From Pseudomonas sp. B21-023 (GTDB lineage: Bacteria > Pseudomonadota > Gammaproteobacteria > Pseudomonadales > Pseudomonadaceae): a stretch of 64,000 nt of DNA. Location: assembly GCF_024749165.1 (NCBI RefSeq), contig NZ_CP087190.1:1014001-1078000 (forward strand), given 5' to 3'. The position numbers and the translations under genes were made by a program. Below the pieces are notes generated by a model. It saw nothing but the letters and a program-made list of their open reading frames with translations, did not search any database and was not told the DNA's origin. Shown here piece by piece: positions 1 through 11,186 of the stretch (positions are counted from its first letter, which is position 1; every line of letters begins with the position of its first letter).

Positions 1-194
1 GACACCTTCGTCGGGCGCTCGGTCGGTCAAAAAAAACGCGCCAAAAAGCCCCTGAAAGGGATGACCCTAAAGGCAGATTGAAGAAACCTGGCACGAGTTA
101 ACCGAAATTTCTGGATGAGGTGCTGGTTTACTTCAGCGCGGGGCAAGCCAGCTCCCATGCGTGTGACGGGCAGCAAAACGACAGACACAAAAAA
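1..194. other. Intergenic sequence, no supported gene
   Basis: I see no credible coding region here; the short open frames lack a ribosome site and family resemblance. Around 137-158 there is half of a REP-like sequence (GGGGCAAGCCAGCTCCCAT), which resembles one arm of the paired REP elements elsewhere in the window. The left edge may be the end of an upstream intergenic region cut by the window. Confidence 0.5.
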
Positions 195-217
195 ACCGAC
201 CATAAGGTCGGTTTTTT
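195..217 (-). terminator. Rho-independent terminator of tRNA-Leu
   Basis: Perfect 7-bp stem ACCGACC/GGTCGGT with an ATAA loop (195-212). It is flanked by an A-run on the left (189-195) and a T-run on the right (212-217), so it can work in both directions. On the minus strand it lies just downstream of the tRNA 3' end. Confidence 0.85.
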
Positions 218-225
218 CTGGATCT

Positions 226-310
226 TGGTGCCCCGAGGGAGACTCGAACTCCCACTCCTTTCGAAAACGGATTTTGAATCCGCCGCGTCTACCAATTCCG
301 CCATCAGGGC
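226..310 (-). tRNA. tRNA-Leu (anticodon CAA)
   Basis: Read on the minus strand, a type-II tRNA of 85 nt including an encoded CCA (226-228). The acceptor arm GCCCTGA pairs with TCGGGGC and the discriminator base is A. The anticodon loop is TTCAAAA in the stem GCGGA/TCCGT, giving CAA, which reads UUG codons. There is a long variable arm (TTTTCGAAAGGAGT) and a standard T loop GTTCGAGTC. The long variable arm is typical of leucine tRNAs. Confidence 0.95.
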
Positions 311-322
311 TTGTGGCGCCGC

Positions 323-351
323 AGTATAGAGAGGTCGCCCAAGGCGGTCAA
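323..351 (-). promoter_or_regulatory. Sigma-70 promoter of tRNA-Leu
   Basis: On the minus strand, -35 TTGACC (346-351), a 17-bp spacer and -10 TATACT (323-328). This is followed by a GC-rich discriminator a few bases before the tRNA 5' end. A GC-rich discriminator is typical of stringently controlled stable-RNA promoters; the control itself is inferred. Confidence 0.8.
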
Positions 352-419
352 TCGGCTTTCATGGTCAATTTTCACGCATTGGGCTAAACTTCCCGGCCCT
401 GTCGAACCCGAACATCATC

Positions 420-2599
<2,180 letters not shown>

Positions 2600-2641
2600 C
2601 TGTTTGCAATCATTATTAGAAAATTCCATTAGGAGAGCCCA

Positions 2642-2977
2642 ATGAGCTTCTTTATCCCCGCCGCCTACGCGGACGCAGCAGCCCCCGCCGCCGGCCCAGC
2701 CGGTACCGGCTTCGAGTGGATCTTCCTGGTCGGTTTCCTGGTCATCTTCTACCTGATGATCTGGCGCCCGCAGGCCAAGCGTGCCAAAGAGCAGAAGAAC
2801 CTGCTGAGCAACCTGCAAAAAGGTGACGAAGTTGTCACCAACGGCGGCATCGCCGGCAAGATCGTAAAGGTTGCCGATGACTTCGTGGTCCTGGAAGTGT
2901 CCGACAATGTCGAGCTGAAGTTCCAGAAGGGCGCCATTGCCGCGACCCTGCCAAAAGGTACGCTCAAGGCTATCTGA
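2642..2977 (+). CDS. yajC: YajC, Sec translocon accessory subunit
   Basis: A 111-residue inner-membrane protein with one transmembrane helix (about residues 20-42, EWIFLVGFLVIFYLMIW). A short basic cytoplasmic domain follows, containing the conserved GDEVVTNGGIAGKI stretch. YajC associates with SecDF and SecYEG during protein export. An AGGAGA ribosome site lies just upstream. It sits between tgt and secD in the arrangement usual for gammaproteobacteria, 42 bp after tgt, and probably belongs to one transcript with secD and secF. Confidence 0.96.
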   Translation: MSFFIPAAYADAAAPAAGPAGTGFEWIFLVGFLVIFYLMIWRPQAKRAKEQKNLLSNLQKGDEVVTNGGIAGKIVKVADDFVVLEVSDNVELKFQKGAIAATLPKGTLKAI

Positions 2978-3041
2978 GTTACCGGTTTCATTTTTCCAGT
3001 CGGGGCGCGCAAAGCGCCCCGCGTCTTGAACGGGCGGCGTG

Positions 3042-4904
3042 ATGCTGAACAAATACCCTTTGTGGAAATACCTGCTGATCGTGATGGTACTGGCGGTCGG
3101 CTTCATTTATTCCGCACCCAACCTCTACCCGGATGATCCGGCGGTGCAGATCAGCGGCGCCAGTTCCGCCCTGCATGTCAGCCAGGCCGACCTCGATCGC
3201 GTCACCAAGGCGCTGACCAATGCCGGCATCACCGTCAAAGGCGGCAGCCTGGGCGAGAAGGGCAGTGCCCTGGTGCGCCTGACCAACCAGGAAGACCAAC
3301 TGCCGGCCAAGGATGTGGCGCGCAAGGCCCTCGGCGATGACTATGTCGTGGCCCTGAACCTGGCCCAGACCACTCCGCAGTGGCTGCGCAACCTGGGTGC
3401 CAGCCCGATGAAGCTCGGCCTGGACCTGTCCGGTGGTGTGCACTTCCTGCTGGAAGTGGACATGGACAAGGCCATGACCGCGCGCATGAAAGTCTACGAA
3501 GGCGAGGTCAAGACCTTGCTGCGCAAAGAGCGCGTCCGCTACCGCAGCCTGCCGCAGCAGGACGGCGGCATCATGCTGGGCTTCGCCGACGATGCCACCC
3601 GCGAACAGGCCCGCAGCCTGATCCGCAAGAATTTCAATGATTTCGACCTGACCACCACCGAGCGCAACGAACTCGCCGTGCTGCGCCTGGCACTGACCCA
3701 GGCCAAGGTCGCCGAGATCCGCGAATACTCCATCAAGCAGAACCTGACCACCGTCCGCAACCGTGTGAACGAGCTGGGCGTGGCCGAGCCGCTGGTGCAG
3801 CGCCAGGGCGCCAACCGCATCGTGGTCGAGCTGCCAGGCGTGCAGGACACTGCCGAAGCCAAGCGTATCCTCGGCAAGACCGCCAACCTGGAGTTCCGCT
3901 TCGGTGCCGAGCCGGGCGCCTCCAAGGCCACCACCGAGGTGTTCGAGTTCCGCGAAGGCGGCCGCTCCGCTCCGGTCGAGCGCGGCCTGATCATCACCGG
4001 TGACCAGGTCACCGACGCCCAGGCCAGCTTCGACGAGCACGGTCGCCCGCAGGTGAACATTCGCCTCGACGGCCACGGCGGCGAGCTGATGAGCCGCGCC
4101 ACGCGCAGCAACGTCGGCCGCAGCATGGCGGTGATCTTCATCGAGCAGAAGCCGGTGACCCGCTACCAGAAGCAGGTGGTCGACGGCGTCGAGAAAGAAG
4201 TCGCGGTGCAGACCTTCCAGGAAGAGAAGAAGATCATCAGCCTGGCGACCATCCAGTCGCCGCTGGGCAGCCAGTTCCGCATCACCGGGCTGAACGGCCA
4301 GGGCGAGTCCTCCGAGCTGGCCCTGCTGCTGCGGGCCGGTGGTCTGGCCGCGCCGATGTACTTCGCCGAAGAACGCACCATCGGCCCGAGCCTGGGTGCC
4401 GACAACATCACCAAGGGTATCGATGCCTCGCTGTGGGGCATGCTGTTCGTCTCGCTGTTCATCATCGCCATCTACCGTGCCTTCGGCGTGCTGGCGACCA
4501 TCGCTCTGGCGGGCAACATGGTCCTGCTGCTGGCGCTGATGTCGCTGCTGGGTGCCACGCTGACCCTGCCGGGCATCGCCGGTATCGTGTTGACCATGGG
4601 TATGGCGGTGGACGCCAACGTGCTGATCTTCTCGCGTATCCGTGAAGAGATCGCCGCCGGCATGTCGGTGCAGCGCGCCATCCACGAAGGCTTCAACCGG
4701 GCCTACTCGGCGATCGTCGACGCCAACCTGACCACCTTGCTGGTCGGCGGCATCCTGTTCGCCATGGGCACCGGCCCGGTCAAGGGCTTCGCGGTCACCA
4801 TGTCCCTCGGGATTTTCACCTCGATGTTCACCGCCGTCATGGTGACCCGCGCACTGGTCAACCTGACCTGTGGCGGGCGTGACATCAAGAAGCTGTGGGT
4901 TTGA
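3042..4904 (+). CDS. secD: SecD, protein translocase subunit
   Basis: This 620-residue protein powers late steps of protein export with SecF, using the proton gradient. The N-terminal membrane helix (KYPLWKYLLIVMVLAVGFIYSAP) is followed by the large periplasmic P1 domain beginning LGLDLSGGVHFLLEVD. Five C-terminal helices carry the conserved GMAVDANVLIFSRIREE motif. The ATG at 3042 follows directly on a GTG at 3039; I prefer ATG because homologues begin MLNKYP. A GC hairpin (3002-3020) precedes the gene but has no T-run. Identification is firm. Confidence 0.97.
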   Translation: MLNKYPLWKYLLIVMVLAVGFIYSAPNLYPDDPAVQISGASSALHVSQADLDRVTKALTNAGITVKGGSLGEKGSALVRLTNQEDQLPAKDVARKALGDDYVVALNLAQTTPQWLRNLGASPMKLGLDLSGGVHFLLEVDMDKAMTARMKVYEGEVKTLLRKERVRYRSLPQQDGGIMLGFADDATREQARSLIRKNFNDFDLTTTERNELAVLRLALTQAKVAEIREYSIKQNLTTVRNRVNELGVAEPLVQRQGANRIVVELPGVQDTAEAKRILGKTANLEFRFGAEPGASKATTEVFEFREGGRSAPVERGLIITGDQVTDAQASFDEHGRPQVNIRLDGHGGELMSRATRSNVGRSMAVIFIEQKPVTRYQKQVVDGVEKEVAVQTFQEEKKIISLATIQSPLGSQFRITGLNGQGESSELALLLRAGGLAAPMYFAEERTIGPSLGADNITKGIDASLWGMLFVSLFIIAIYRAFGVLATIALAGNMVLLLALMSLLGATLTLPGIAGIVLTMGMAVDANVLIFSRIREEIAAGMSVQRAIHEGFNRAYSAIVDANLTTLLVGGILFAMGTGPVKGFAVTMSLGIFTSMFTAVMVTRALVNLTCGGRDIKKLWV

Positions 4905-4914
4905 GGGAGCTGCG

Positions 4915-5823
4915 ATGAAAACCATCAACTTCATGGGCGTGCGCAATGTCGCGTTCGCCATCACCGTCCTCCTTACCGTGCTGGCGCTGTTCAGCTGGTG
5001 GCAAAAGGGCCTGAACTTCGGCCTGGACTTCACCGGCGGCACGCTGATCGAGCTCACCTACGAGCGCCCGGCGGACCTGGAGAAGGTGCGTGCCGAGCTG
5101 GTTGGCTCCGGCTTCCACGATGCCGTGGTGCAGAGCTTCGGCGCCACCACCGACCTGCTGGTGCGCATGCCGGGCGATGACCCACAGTTGGGCAACCGTG
5201 TGGCCGAGGCGTTGCAGAAGATCGGTGGCGATAACCCGGCCACGGTCAAGCGCGTCGAGTTCGTCGGCCCTCAGGTGGGCGAAGAGCTGCGTGACCAGGG
5301 CGGCCTCGGCATGCTCCTGGCCCTGGGCGGCATCCTCATCTACCTGGCCTTCCGCTTCCAGTGGAAGTTCGCGGTCGGTGCGATCGTCTCGCTGATCCAC
5401 GACGTGGTGGTGACCCTGGGTATCCTGTCGTTCTTCCAGATCACCTTCGACCTGACGGTGCTGGCGGCAGTGCTGGCGATCATCGGCTATTCGCTCAACG
5501 ACACCATCGTCGTGTTCGACCGGGTGCGCGAGAACTTCCGCGTGATGCGCAAGGCCTCGCTGATCGAGAACATCAACATCTCGACTACCCAGACCCTGCT
5601 GCGGACCGTCGCCACCTCGGTATCGACCTTGCTGGCCATCGCCGCGCTGCTGTTCTTCGGCGGTGACAACCTGTTCGGCTTCTCCCTGGCGCTGTTCATC
5701 GGCGTCATGGCGGGTACCTACTCGTCGATCTACATCGCCAACGTGGTGCTGATCTGGCTGAACCTGAGCAGCGAAGACCTGATCCCGCCGGTCAAGGCCG
5801 AGGGTGTGGACGAGCGCCCGTAG
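4915..5823 (+). CDS. secF: SecF, protein translocase subunit
   Basis: Partner of SecD in the inner membrane; 302 residues, the usual length. It has one N-terminal helix (VRNVAFAITVLLTVLALFSWW), a small periplasmic domain starting LNFGLDFTGGTLIEL, and five C-terminal helices including YSLNDTIVVFDRVREN, the counterpart of the SecD motif. I chose the ATG at 4915 because it has GGGAG upstream and begins MKTINFM as in homologues; the longer open frame runs back into secD. It starts 10 bp after secD and ends before a strong terminator. Confidence 0.97.
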   Translation: MKTINFMGVRNVAFAITVLLTVLALFSWWQKGLNFGLDFTGGTLIELTYERPADLEKVRAELVGSGFHDAVVQSFGATTDLLVRMPGDDPQLGNRVAEALQKIGGDNPATVKRVEFVGPQVGEELRDQGGLGMLLALGGILIYLAFRFQWKFAVGAIVSLIHDVVVTLGILSFFQITFDLTVLAAVLAIIGYSLNDTIVVFDRVRENFRVMRKASLIENINISTTQTLLRTVATSVSTLLAIAALLFFGGDNLFGFSLALFIGVMAGTYSSIYIANVVLIWLNLSSEDLIPPVKAEGVDERP

Positions 5824-5853
5824 GGCTTCGCCCCACGCCGTCTGGCGTAAAGA

Positions 5854-5887
5854 GAGGCGCGAGTGTTGAACTCGCGCCTTTTTTTTT
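5854..5887 (+). terminator. Terminator after secF
   Basis: A stem of about nine base pairs, AGGCGCGAG/CTCGCGCCT, with a short loop, followed by nine T residues. It lies about 30 bp past the secF stop and should end the queA-tgt-yajC-secDF transcript. Confidence 0.9.
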
Positions 5888-5944
5888 GCTCCAAGGCTGG
5901 GAGAAGGCGGGCCCTATGCCCGCGGGTACGATCAGGAGGTTCAC

Positions 5945-6493
5945 GTGAACAAATCAATGCTGGTGGGTGCGGTTCTGGGTGCTGTCGGTGTGACTGCCGG
6001 AGGTGCTGTGGCGACCTACAGCTTGGTGAACAAGGGGCCTGAGTACGCCCAGGTCACCGACGTGCAGCCGATCAAGCAGCAGGTGAAGACGCCGCGCGAG
6101 GTCTGCAAGGATGTCACCGTGACGCGCCAGGCGCCGGTCAAGGACCAGCACCAGATCGCCGGTACGGTGGTCGGCGCCATCGCTGGTGGCCTGTTGGGTA
6201 ACCAGATCGGCGGCGGTACTGGCAAGAAGATTGCCACCGTGGCCGGTGCGGTCGGCGGCGGCTATGCCGGCAACAAGGTGCAGGAAGGCATGCAAGAGCG
6301 TGACACCTACACCACCACGCAAACCCGTTGCAACACGGTCAATGACATCAGCGACAAGGTCGTGGGCTACAACGTGACCTATTCCATCGGTGATCAGGTC
6401 GGCAAGGTGAAGATGGATCATGAGCCGGGCTCGACCATCCCGCTGGACAAGAACGGCAAGCTGATCCTGAGTCAGAACCAGCCGGGGCAGTGA
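5945..6493 (+). CDS. Glycine-zipper 2TM domain envelope protein
   Basis: A 182-residue protein starting at GTG 5945 with AGGAGG just upstream. Residues 1-27 form a hydrophobic glycine/alanine/valine-rich signal or membrane segment with no lipobox cysteine. A central glycine zipper (about residues 73-105, GTVVGAIAGGLLGNQIGGG and onward) matches the 2TM glycine-zipper family, whose members sit in the outer membrane or periplasm. Cys57 and Cys126 could form a disulfide. It stands alone between a terminator and REP DNA. The function is unknown; an envelope-stress or scaffolding role is only a guess. Confidence 0.75.
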   Translation: MNKSMLVGAVLGAVGVTAGGAVATYSLVNKGPEYAQVTDVQPIKQQVKTPREVCKDVTVTRQAPVKDQHQIAGTVVGAIAGGLLGNQIGGGTGKKIATVAGAVGGGYAGNKVQEGMQERDTYTTTQTRCNTVNDISDKVVGYNVTYSIGDQVGKVKMDHEPGSTIPLDKNGKLILSQNQPGQ

Positions 6494-6550
6494 GCCTTTT
6501 GCGGATTCATCTCATGGAACTGTTCGCACTGTGCTGATTTAGCAGGAACA

Positions 6551-6630
6551 GCGTGGGAGCGGGCTTGCCCCGCGATGCGGTGTATGGCACCGGCTTTGCC
6601 GGTGATCGCGGGTCAAGCCCGCTCCCACGC
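6551..6630. repeat. Paired REP element (inverted)
   Basis: Two REP arms in inverted orientation: GCGTGGGAGCGGGCTTG at 6551-6567 and its exact reverse complement at 6614-6630. The spacer is partly self-complementary. The element lies between the converging 5945 gene and suhB, as is common for Pseudomonas REP doublets. Confidence 0.85.
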
Positions 6631-6652
6631 TGGTGATTTACTAAAAACGGCG

Positions 6653-6690
6653 GCACAAAAAAAGCACCTCGAGAGGTGCTTTTTTTGTGC
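6653..6690 (-). terminator. Bidirectional terminator of suhB
   Basis: A 38-bp perfect palindrome centred on CTCGAG. The stem AAAGCACCTC/GAGGTGCTTT is bordered by an A-run and a T-run, so it can terminate transcription from either side. It is 14 bp downstream of the suhB stop and also serves the converging upstream gene. Confidence 0.9.
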
Positions 6691-6703
6691 TCGCAATCGG
6701 CGC

Positions 6704-7522
6704 TTAGCGCTTCATGTGTTCCGGCAGGTGCGGCTGGATGGCAGTCAGCACGGCCTTGAAGCACTTGATGTTGCCCGCGACGATGTGGCCTTTCTCGAGG
6801 AATTCGTGGCCACCGTTGAAGTCGCTGACCAGGCCGCCCGCTTCCTGGATCAGCAGCACGCCTGCGGCCATGTCCCACTCGGACAGGCCCGACTCCCAGA
6901 AGGCGTCGAAGCGGCCGGCGGCGACATAGGCCAGGTCCAGGCTGGCGGAACCGGCGCGGCGGATGCCGGCGGTCTGGCCAGTCAGGGCGCGGAACATGCC
7001 CAGGTAGTTGTCCAGGTCGGCCATCTGGCTGTCACGGAACGGGAAACCGGTACCCAGCAGGGCGCCTTCCAGGCTGGTGCGCGAGCTGACGCGCAGGCGA
7101 CGGCCATTGATCTGGGCGCCACGGCCACGGCTGGCGGTGAATTCTTCCTGGCGAACCGGATCGACGATCACGGCGTGCTCGAGGCGGCCGCGGTATTTGC
7201 AGGCGATGCTGACAGCGAAGTGCGGCACGCCACGCAGGAAGTTGGTGGTGCCGTCCAGCGGATCGATGATCCACAGATAGTCCTTGCCTTCCTCGCCAGT
7301 GCCGGCGTGCAGGCCAGTTTCTTCGCCCTGGATGGAGTGGTTCGGGTAGGCCTTGCGCAGGGCTTCGACGATGACCTTCTCGGCGGCGCGATCAACCTCG
7401 GACACGTAGTCCTTGGCCTGCTTTTCGTCGACTTTGATGCTGTCCAGGCGTTCGATGGAGCGGAAAATCAGTTCACTGGCGCTGCGAGCGGCGCGCAGGG
7501 CGATATTCAGCATAGGCTGCAT
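6704..7522 (-). CDS. suhB: SuhB, inositol-1-monophosphatase family
   Basis: A 272-residue Mg-dependent phosphatase of the inositol monophosphatase family. Metal-binding residues are visible: Glu67/Glu68 in QGEETG, Asp87 and Asp90 in WIIDPLDGTTNF, and the later WDMAAGVLLIQEAGG motif. In E. coli SuhB also acts on RNA polymerase in rRNA antitermination, and in P. aeruginosa it affects virulence gene expression. The start MQPMLNIALRAAR follows family usage. It diverges from trmJ, from which it is separated by about 150 bp. Confidence 0.93.
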   Translation of the reverse strand: MQPMLNIALRAARSASELIFRSIERLDSIKVDEKQAKDYVSEVDRAAEKVIVEALRKAYPNHSIQGEETGLHAGTGEEGKDYLWIIDPLDGTTNFLRGVPHFAVSIACKYRGRLEHAVIVDPVRQEEFTASRGRGAQINGRRLRVSSRTSLEGALLGTGFPFRDSQMADLDNYLGMFRALTGQTAGIRRAGSASLDLAYVAAGRFDAFWESGLSEWDMAAGVLLIQEAGGLVSDFNGGHEFLEKGHIVAGNIKCFKAVLTAIQPHLPEHMKR

Positions 7523-7673
7523 GGGAAGGTCACCTGGAGATGTTAAAGAGGAAAGCCGGCCATTCTAGCAGAAATCTTTGACGACAGAAGTGTCACATTT
7601 GCTTTCATGGCGTTACGCTGGTCGGTTCTGTAAGATCGAACCCTCCTTTTTCTGCATCCGAGAGCACGACACC

Positions 7674-8429
7674 TTGCTGCAAAATATTCGTGTTGTCCTG
7701 GTCAATACCAGCCACCCCGGCAACATCGGCGGCGCTGCGCGTGCCATGAAGAACATGGGCTTGTCGCGCCTGGTGCTGGTGCAGCCGAAAGAATTCCCGG
7801 CCGCCGATGCCTCGGCGCGCGCCTCGGGTGCCGACGACGTGCTGGCCGGCGCCCAGGTGGTCGACAGCCTCGAGCAGGCGCTGGTCGGCTGCAGCCTGGT
7901 CATGGGCACCAGCGCGCGCGAGCGCAGCATTCCCTGGCCGCTGATCGGTCCCCGTGAGTGCGGCACCAAGGCGGTGGAGCACGCCCTGGCCGGCGAAGAA
8001 ATCGCCTTGGTGTTCGGTCGCGAACACGCCGGCCTGACCAACGAAGAACTGCAGCGATGTCACTTCCACGTGCACATTCCCTCCAATCCCGACTTCAGCT
8101 CGCTGAATCTGGCCGCCGCGGTCCAGGTGCTCGCCTACGAGGTGCGCATGGCCTCGTTGGCGGTGCCGGACGCGGCGCCCAAGGTCGAGAAGGCGGACGC
8201 CAATGAACTGGCGACCATGGACGAAATGGAGCTGTTTTATGACCACCTGGAAAAAACCCTGGTGGACATCGGCTTCCTCGACCCTGCCAAGCCCAAGCAC
8301 CTGATGCCGCGCATGCGTCGGCTGTATGGGCGCAGCTCGGTCGAGCGTACGGAAATGAGCATTTTGCGCGGCATCCTCACCGAGACCCAGAAAGTTGTCC
8401 GGGGCGAGCCGCATAAACGGAAGGACTGA
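7674..8429 (+). CDS. trmJ: TrmJ, tRNA 2'-O-methyltransferase (SPOUT)
   Basis: Methylates the 2'-OH of nucleotide 32 in several tRNAs, using SAM. The SPOUT fold signature is visible in LVNTSHPGNIGGAARAMKN near the N-terminus, VLVFGREHAGLTNEEL mid-protein, and HIPSNPDFSSLNLAAAVQVLAYE. The frame is open back to 7578, but similarity begins at LLQNIRVVLVNTSHP. The best start is therefore the TTG at 7674 (251 aa); a weak GAG is the only ribosome-site-like sequence. It ends 3 bp before cysE, suggesting co-transcription. Function is firm; the start is less certain. Confidence 0.9.
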   Translation: MLQNIRVVLVNTSHPGNIGGAARAMKNMGLSRLVLVQPKEFPAADASARASGADDVLAGAQVVDSLEQALVGCSLVMGTSARERSIPWPLIGPRECGTKAVEHALAGEEIALVFGREHAGLTNEELQRCHFHVHIPSNPDFSSLNLAAAVQVLAYEVRMASLAVPDAAPKVEKADANELATMDEMELFYDHLEKTLVDIGFLDPAKPKHLMPRMRRLYGRSSVERTEMSILRGILTETQKVVRGEPHKRKD

Positions 8430-8432
8430 ACG

Positions 8433-9221
8433 ATGTTCGAGCGTCTGCGTGAAGATATTCAAAGTGTTTTCCATCGTGACCCCGCCGCGCGCAATGCCTT
8501 CGAGGTGTTGACCTGCTACCCGGGCATGCACGCCATCTGGCTGCACCGCCTGGGCAATGCCCTGTGGAAGCGCGATTTCAAGTGGCTGGCGCGCCTGGTG
8601 TCGAACTTCGGCCGCTGGCTGACCGGTATCGAAATCCACCCGGGCGCGACCATCGGCCGGCGCTTCTTCATCGACCATGGCATGGGCATCGTCATTGGCG
8701 AAACCGCCGAGATCGGCGACGACGTGACCCTCTACCAGGGTGTCACCCTCGGTGGCACCAGCTGGAACAAGGGCAAGCGTCACCCGACCCTGGAAAACGG
8801 CGTCGTGGTCGGTGCCGGGGCCAAGGTGCTGGGCCCGTTCACCGTGGGCGCCGGGGCCAAGATCGGCTCCAACGCGGTGGTTACCAAGGCGGTGCCGGCC
8901 GGCGCCACGGCGGTAGGCATCCCGGGGCGGATCATCGTCAAGACCGAGGATGACGCCGTCGAGGCCAAGCGCAAGGCCATGGCCGAGAAGATCGGCTTCG
9001 ACGCCTATGGCGTCAGTGGCGACATGCCGGACCCGGTGGCGCGCGCCATCGGCCAGATGCTCGACCACCTGCAGGCCGTCGACGAGCGCCTGGAGGGCAT
9101 GTGTGGCGCGCTGACCCGGATGGGCAGTGACTACTGCGCCAAGGAGCTGCCGGCACTGCCCGACGACGACTTCGCCGAGGCCTGCGTCGAGCTGAAGCAG
9201 GGCGACACTCGGTCGCATTGA
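8433..9221 (+). CDS. cysE: CysE, serine O-acetyltransferase
   Basis: Catalyses serine plus acetyl-CoA to O-acetylserine, the first step of cysteine synthesis. It has 262 residues. An N-terminal helical region is followed by a left-handed beta helix of hexapeptide repeats (about residues 65-165), with the catalytic [18 protein letters not shown] and the conserved [14 protein letters not shown] loop. The C-terminal tail is longer than in the shortest forms. It sits directly upstream of the isc operon, whose IscS consumes cysteine, so the context is metabolically sensible. Identification is firm. Confidence 0.95.
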   Translation: MFERLREDIQSVFHRDPAARNAFEVLTCYPGMHAIWLHRLGNALWKRDFKWLARLVSNFGRWLTGIEIHPGATIGRRFFIDHGMGIVIGETAEIGDDVTLYQGVTLGGTSWNKGKRHPTLENGVVVGAGAKVLGPFTVGAGAKIGSNAVVTKAVPAGATAVGIPGRIIVKTEDDAVEAKRKAMAEKIGFDAYGVSGDMPDPVARAIGQMLDHLQAVDERLEGMCGALTRMGSDYCAKELPALPDDDFAEACVELKQGDTRSH

Positions 9222-9236
9222 TTGCGCCGGCCCGAT

Positions 9237-9264
9237 ACAAGGGGCGTGTGCTCGCGCCCCTTGT
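9237..9264 (+). terminator. Hairpin after cysE
   Basis: A perfect 10-bp stem ACAAGGGGCG/CGCCCCTTGT with an 8-nt loop, 15 bp past the cysE stop. There is no clear T-run, so it may be a weak terminator or an mRNA-stabilising hairpin. Confidence 0.55.
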
Positions 9265-9319
9265 CTGCTACACTCGCGGCCGCCTCCCGCATGCATACCC
9301 GACTAAAGCACTAGGTCTT

Positions 9320-9351
9320 ATAGTTGACTTAAATGCTCGGGAATCGCATAC
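9320..9351 (+). promoter_or_regulatory. isc promoter with type-1 IscR site
   Basis: Positions 9320-9344 match the published type-1 IscR consensus (ATASYYGACTRWWWYAGTCRRSTAT) at about 21 of 25 positions, starting ATAGTTGACT. The site contains the -35 (TTGACT, 9324-9329). A -10-like GCATAC follows at 9346-9351 after 16 bp. Binding of [2Fe-2S]-IscR here would block polymerase, giving the feedback repression known for isc operons. Confidence 0.8.
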
Positions 9352-9389
9352 TCGCACACATCCTGTAACTCCCGTGGTACCCATACGCC

Positions 9390-9881
9390 ATGCGACTGAC
9401 TACCAAAGGCCGATACGCCGTGACCGCCATGCTTGACCTGGCGTTGCACGCGCAGCAGGGGCCGGTGTCTTTGGCCGATATTTCCGAGCGCCAGGGCATT
9501 TCCCTCTCTTATCTGGAGCAGCTGTTCGCCAAGCTGCGCCGCAGCAGCCTGGTATCCAGCGTTCGCGGCCCAGGCGGCGGCTACCAGCTGTCACGAGGCA
9601 TGGAAACCATCCAGGTGGCCCAGGTCATCGACGCGGTCAACGAATCGGTCGATGCCACCCGTTGCCAGGGCCTGGGGGACTGCCACGCCGGTGATACCTG
9701 CCTGACTCACCACCTGTGGTGTGACCTGAGCCAGCAGATCCATGAATTCCTCAGTGGCATCAGCCTGGCCGACCTCGTCATGCGCCGCGAGGTGCAGGAA
9801 GTCGCCCAGCGCCAGGACCTGCGCCGTGTCGCAGGCCGAACTGCCCAGCTGGACAAGATTGAGACGTCCGCCGTCGACTGA
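9390..9881 (+). CDS. iscR: IscR, Fe-S responsive Rrf2 regulator
   Basis: A 163-residue Rrf2-family DNA-binding protein. The N-terminal winged helix begins [20 protein letters not shown], and the [2Fe-2S] cluster ligands are in place: Cys92, Cys98, Cys104 and His107 ([17 protein letters not shown]). The holo form represses the isc operon and the apo form acts at other promoters. It is the first gene of the operon and lies about 45 bp downstream of the IscR-site promoter, consistent with autoregulation. Confidence 0.97.
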   Translation: MRLTTKGRYAVTAMLDLALHAQQGPVSLADISERQGISLSYLEQLFAKLRRSSLVSSVRGPGGGYQLSRGMETIQVAQVIDAVNESVDATRCQGLGDCHAGDTCLTHHLWCDLSQQIHEFLSGISLADLVMRREVQEVAQRQDLRRVAGRTAQLDKIETSAVD

Positions 9882-9925
9882 AATTGCAGCGACGAGCGAC
9901 GCCACCGCCTGATAGGAGATACTCA

Positions 9926-11140
9926 ATGAAGTTGCCGATCTACCTCGATTACTCCGCGACCACGCCGGTCGATCCCCGTGTCGCCCAGAAGATGGCCGAG
10001 TGCCTGCTGGTTGACGGGAACTTCGGTAACCCGGCCTCGCGCTCCCACGTGTTCGGCTGGAAAGCCGAGGAAGCAGTCGAGAACGGCCGCCGCCAGGTCG
10101 CCGAGCTGATCAACGCCGATCCGCGCGAGATCGTCTGGACCAGCGGTGCCACCGAGTCCGACAACCTCGCCCTCAAAGGCGTGGCGCACTTCTATCAGAC
10201 CAAGGGCAAACACATCATCACCTCCAAGATCGAGCACAAGGCGGTCCTGGATACTGCTCGCCAGCTCGAGCGTGAAGGTTTCGAGGTCACCTACCTCGAG
10301 CCGGGTGAAGACGGCATCGTCACCCCGGCGATGGTCGAAGCCGTCCTGCGCGACGACACCATCCTGGTCTCGCTGATGCACGTGAACAACGAAGTCGGCT
10401 CGATCAACGACATCGCCGCCATCGGCGAACTGACCCGTTCGCGCGGTGTACTGTTCCATGTCGACGCCGCGCAGTCGGCCGGCAAGGTCGAGATCGACGT
10501 GCAAAAGCTCAAGGTCGACCTGATGTCGTTCTCCGCGCACAAGGTCTACGGCCCCAAAGGCATCGGCGCGCTGTACGTCAGCCGCAAGCCGCGTGTGCGC
10601 CTGGAAGCCATCATCCACGGCGGTGGCCATGAGCGCGGCATGCGTTCGGGCACCCTGCCGACCCACCAGATCGTCGGCATGGGCGAAGCCTTCGCCATCG
10701 CCAAGCAGGAAATGGCCGCTGAAAACGTGCGCATCAAGGCCCTGAGCGACCGCTTCTTCAAGCAGGTCTCGGACCTCGAAGAGCTGTACGTCAACGGCAG
10801 CCAGACCCAGCGCGTGCCGCACAACCTGAACCTGAGCTTCAACTACGTCGAAGGCGAGTCGCTGCTGATGTCGCTTAAGGACATCGCTGTTTCGTCCGGT
10901 TCGGCCTGCACCTCCGCTTCGCTCGAGCCGTCCTACGTCCTGCGCGCCCTGGGCCGCAACGACGAGCTGGCGCACAGCTCGATCCGCTTCTCCTTCGGTC
11001 GCTTCACCACCGAGGAAGAAGTCGACTACGCCGCGCAGAAAGTCTGCGAGGCCGTGAACAAGCTGCGCGAATTGTCGCCGCTGTGGGACATGTACAAAGA
11101 CGGCGTCGACATCTCCAAGATCGAGTGGGCCGCCCACTAA
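9926..11140 (+). CDS. iscS: IscS, cysteine desulfurase
   Basis: A 404-residue PLP enzyme that takes sulfur from cysteine as a persulfide and hands it to IscU and other acceptors. The PLP Schiff-base lysine is Lys206 in [10 protein letters not shown], and the persulfide Cys328 lies in [14 protein letters not shown], both at the same numbers as in E. coli IscS. I chose the ATG at 9926 ([14 protein letters not shown]) with TAGGAG upstream; the frame extends 14 codons further without support. It lies 44 bp after iscR. Confidence 0.98.
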   Translation: MKLPIYLDYSATTPVDPRVAQKMAECLLVDGNFGNPASRSHVFGWKAEEAVENGRRQVAELINADPREIVWTSGATESDNLALKGVAHFYQTKGKHIITSKIEHKAVLDTARQLEREGFEVTYLEPGEDGIVTPAMVEAVLRDDTILVSLMHVNNEVGSINDIAAIGELTRSRGVLFHVDAAQSAGKVEIDVQKLKVDLMSFSAHKVYGPKGIGALYVSRKPRVRLEAIIHGGGHERGMRSGTLPTHQIVGMGEAFAIAKQEMAAENVRIKALSDRFFKQVSDLEELYVNGSQTQRVPHNLNLSFNYVEGESLLMSLKDIAVSSGSACTSASLEPSYVLRALGRNDELAHSSIRFSFGRFTTEEEVDYAAQKVCEAVNKLRELSPLWDMYKDGVDISKIEWAAH

Positions 11141-11186
11141 GCAGTCGCCGGCAAGAGCGGCTCCCTGATGAGGAAGGAATTGCACC

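Noticed and set aside
3001..3021. A terminator between yajC and secD
   Set aside because: The GGGGCGC/GCGCCCC hairpin has no T-run and lies inside a conserved operon, so it is more likely an mRNA structure.
2988..5057. A 689-codon open frame on the minus strand opposite secD
   Set aside because: It is antisense to secD with His/Gln/Asp-rich low-complexity translation; secD has every expected motif.
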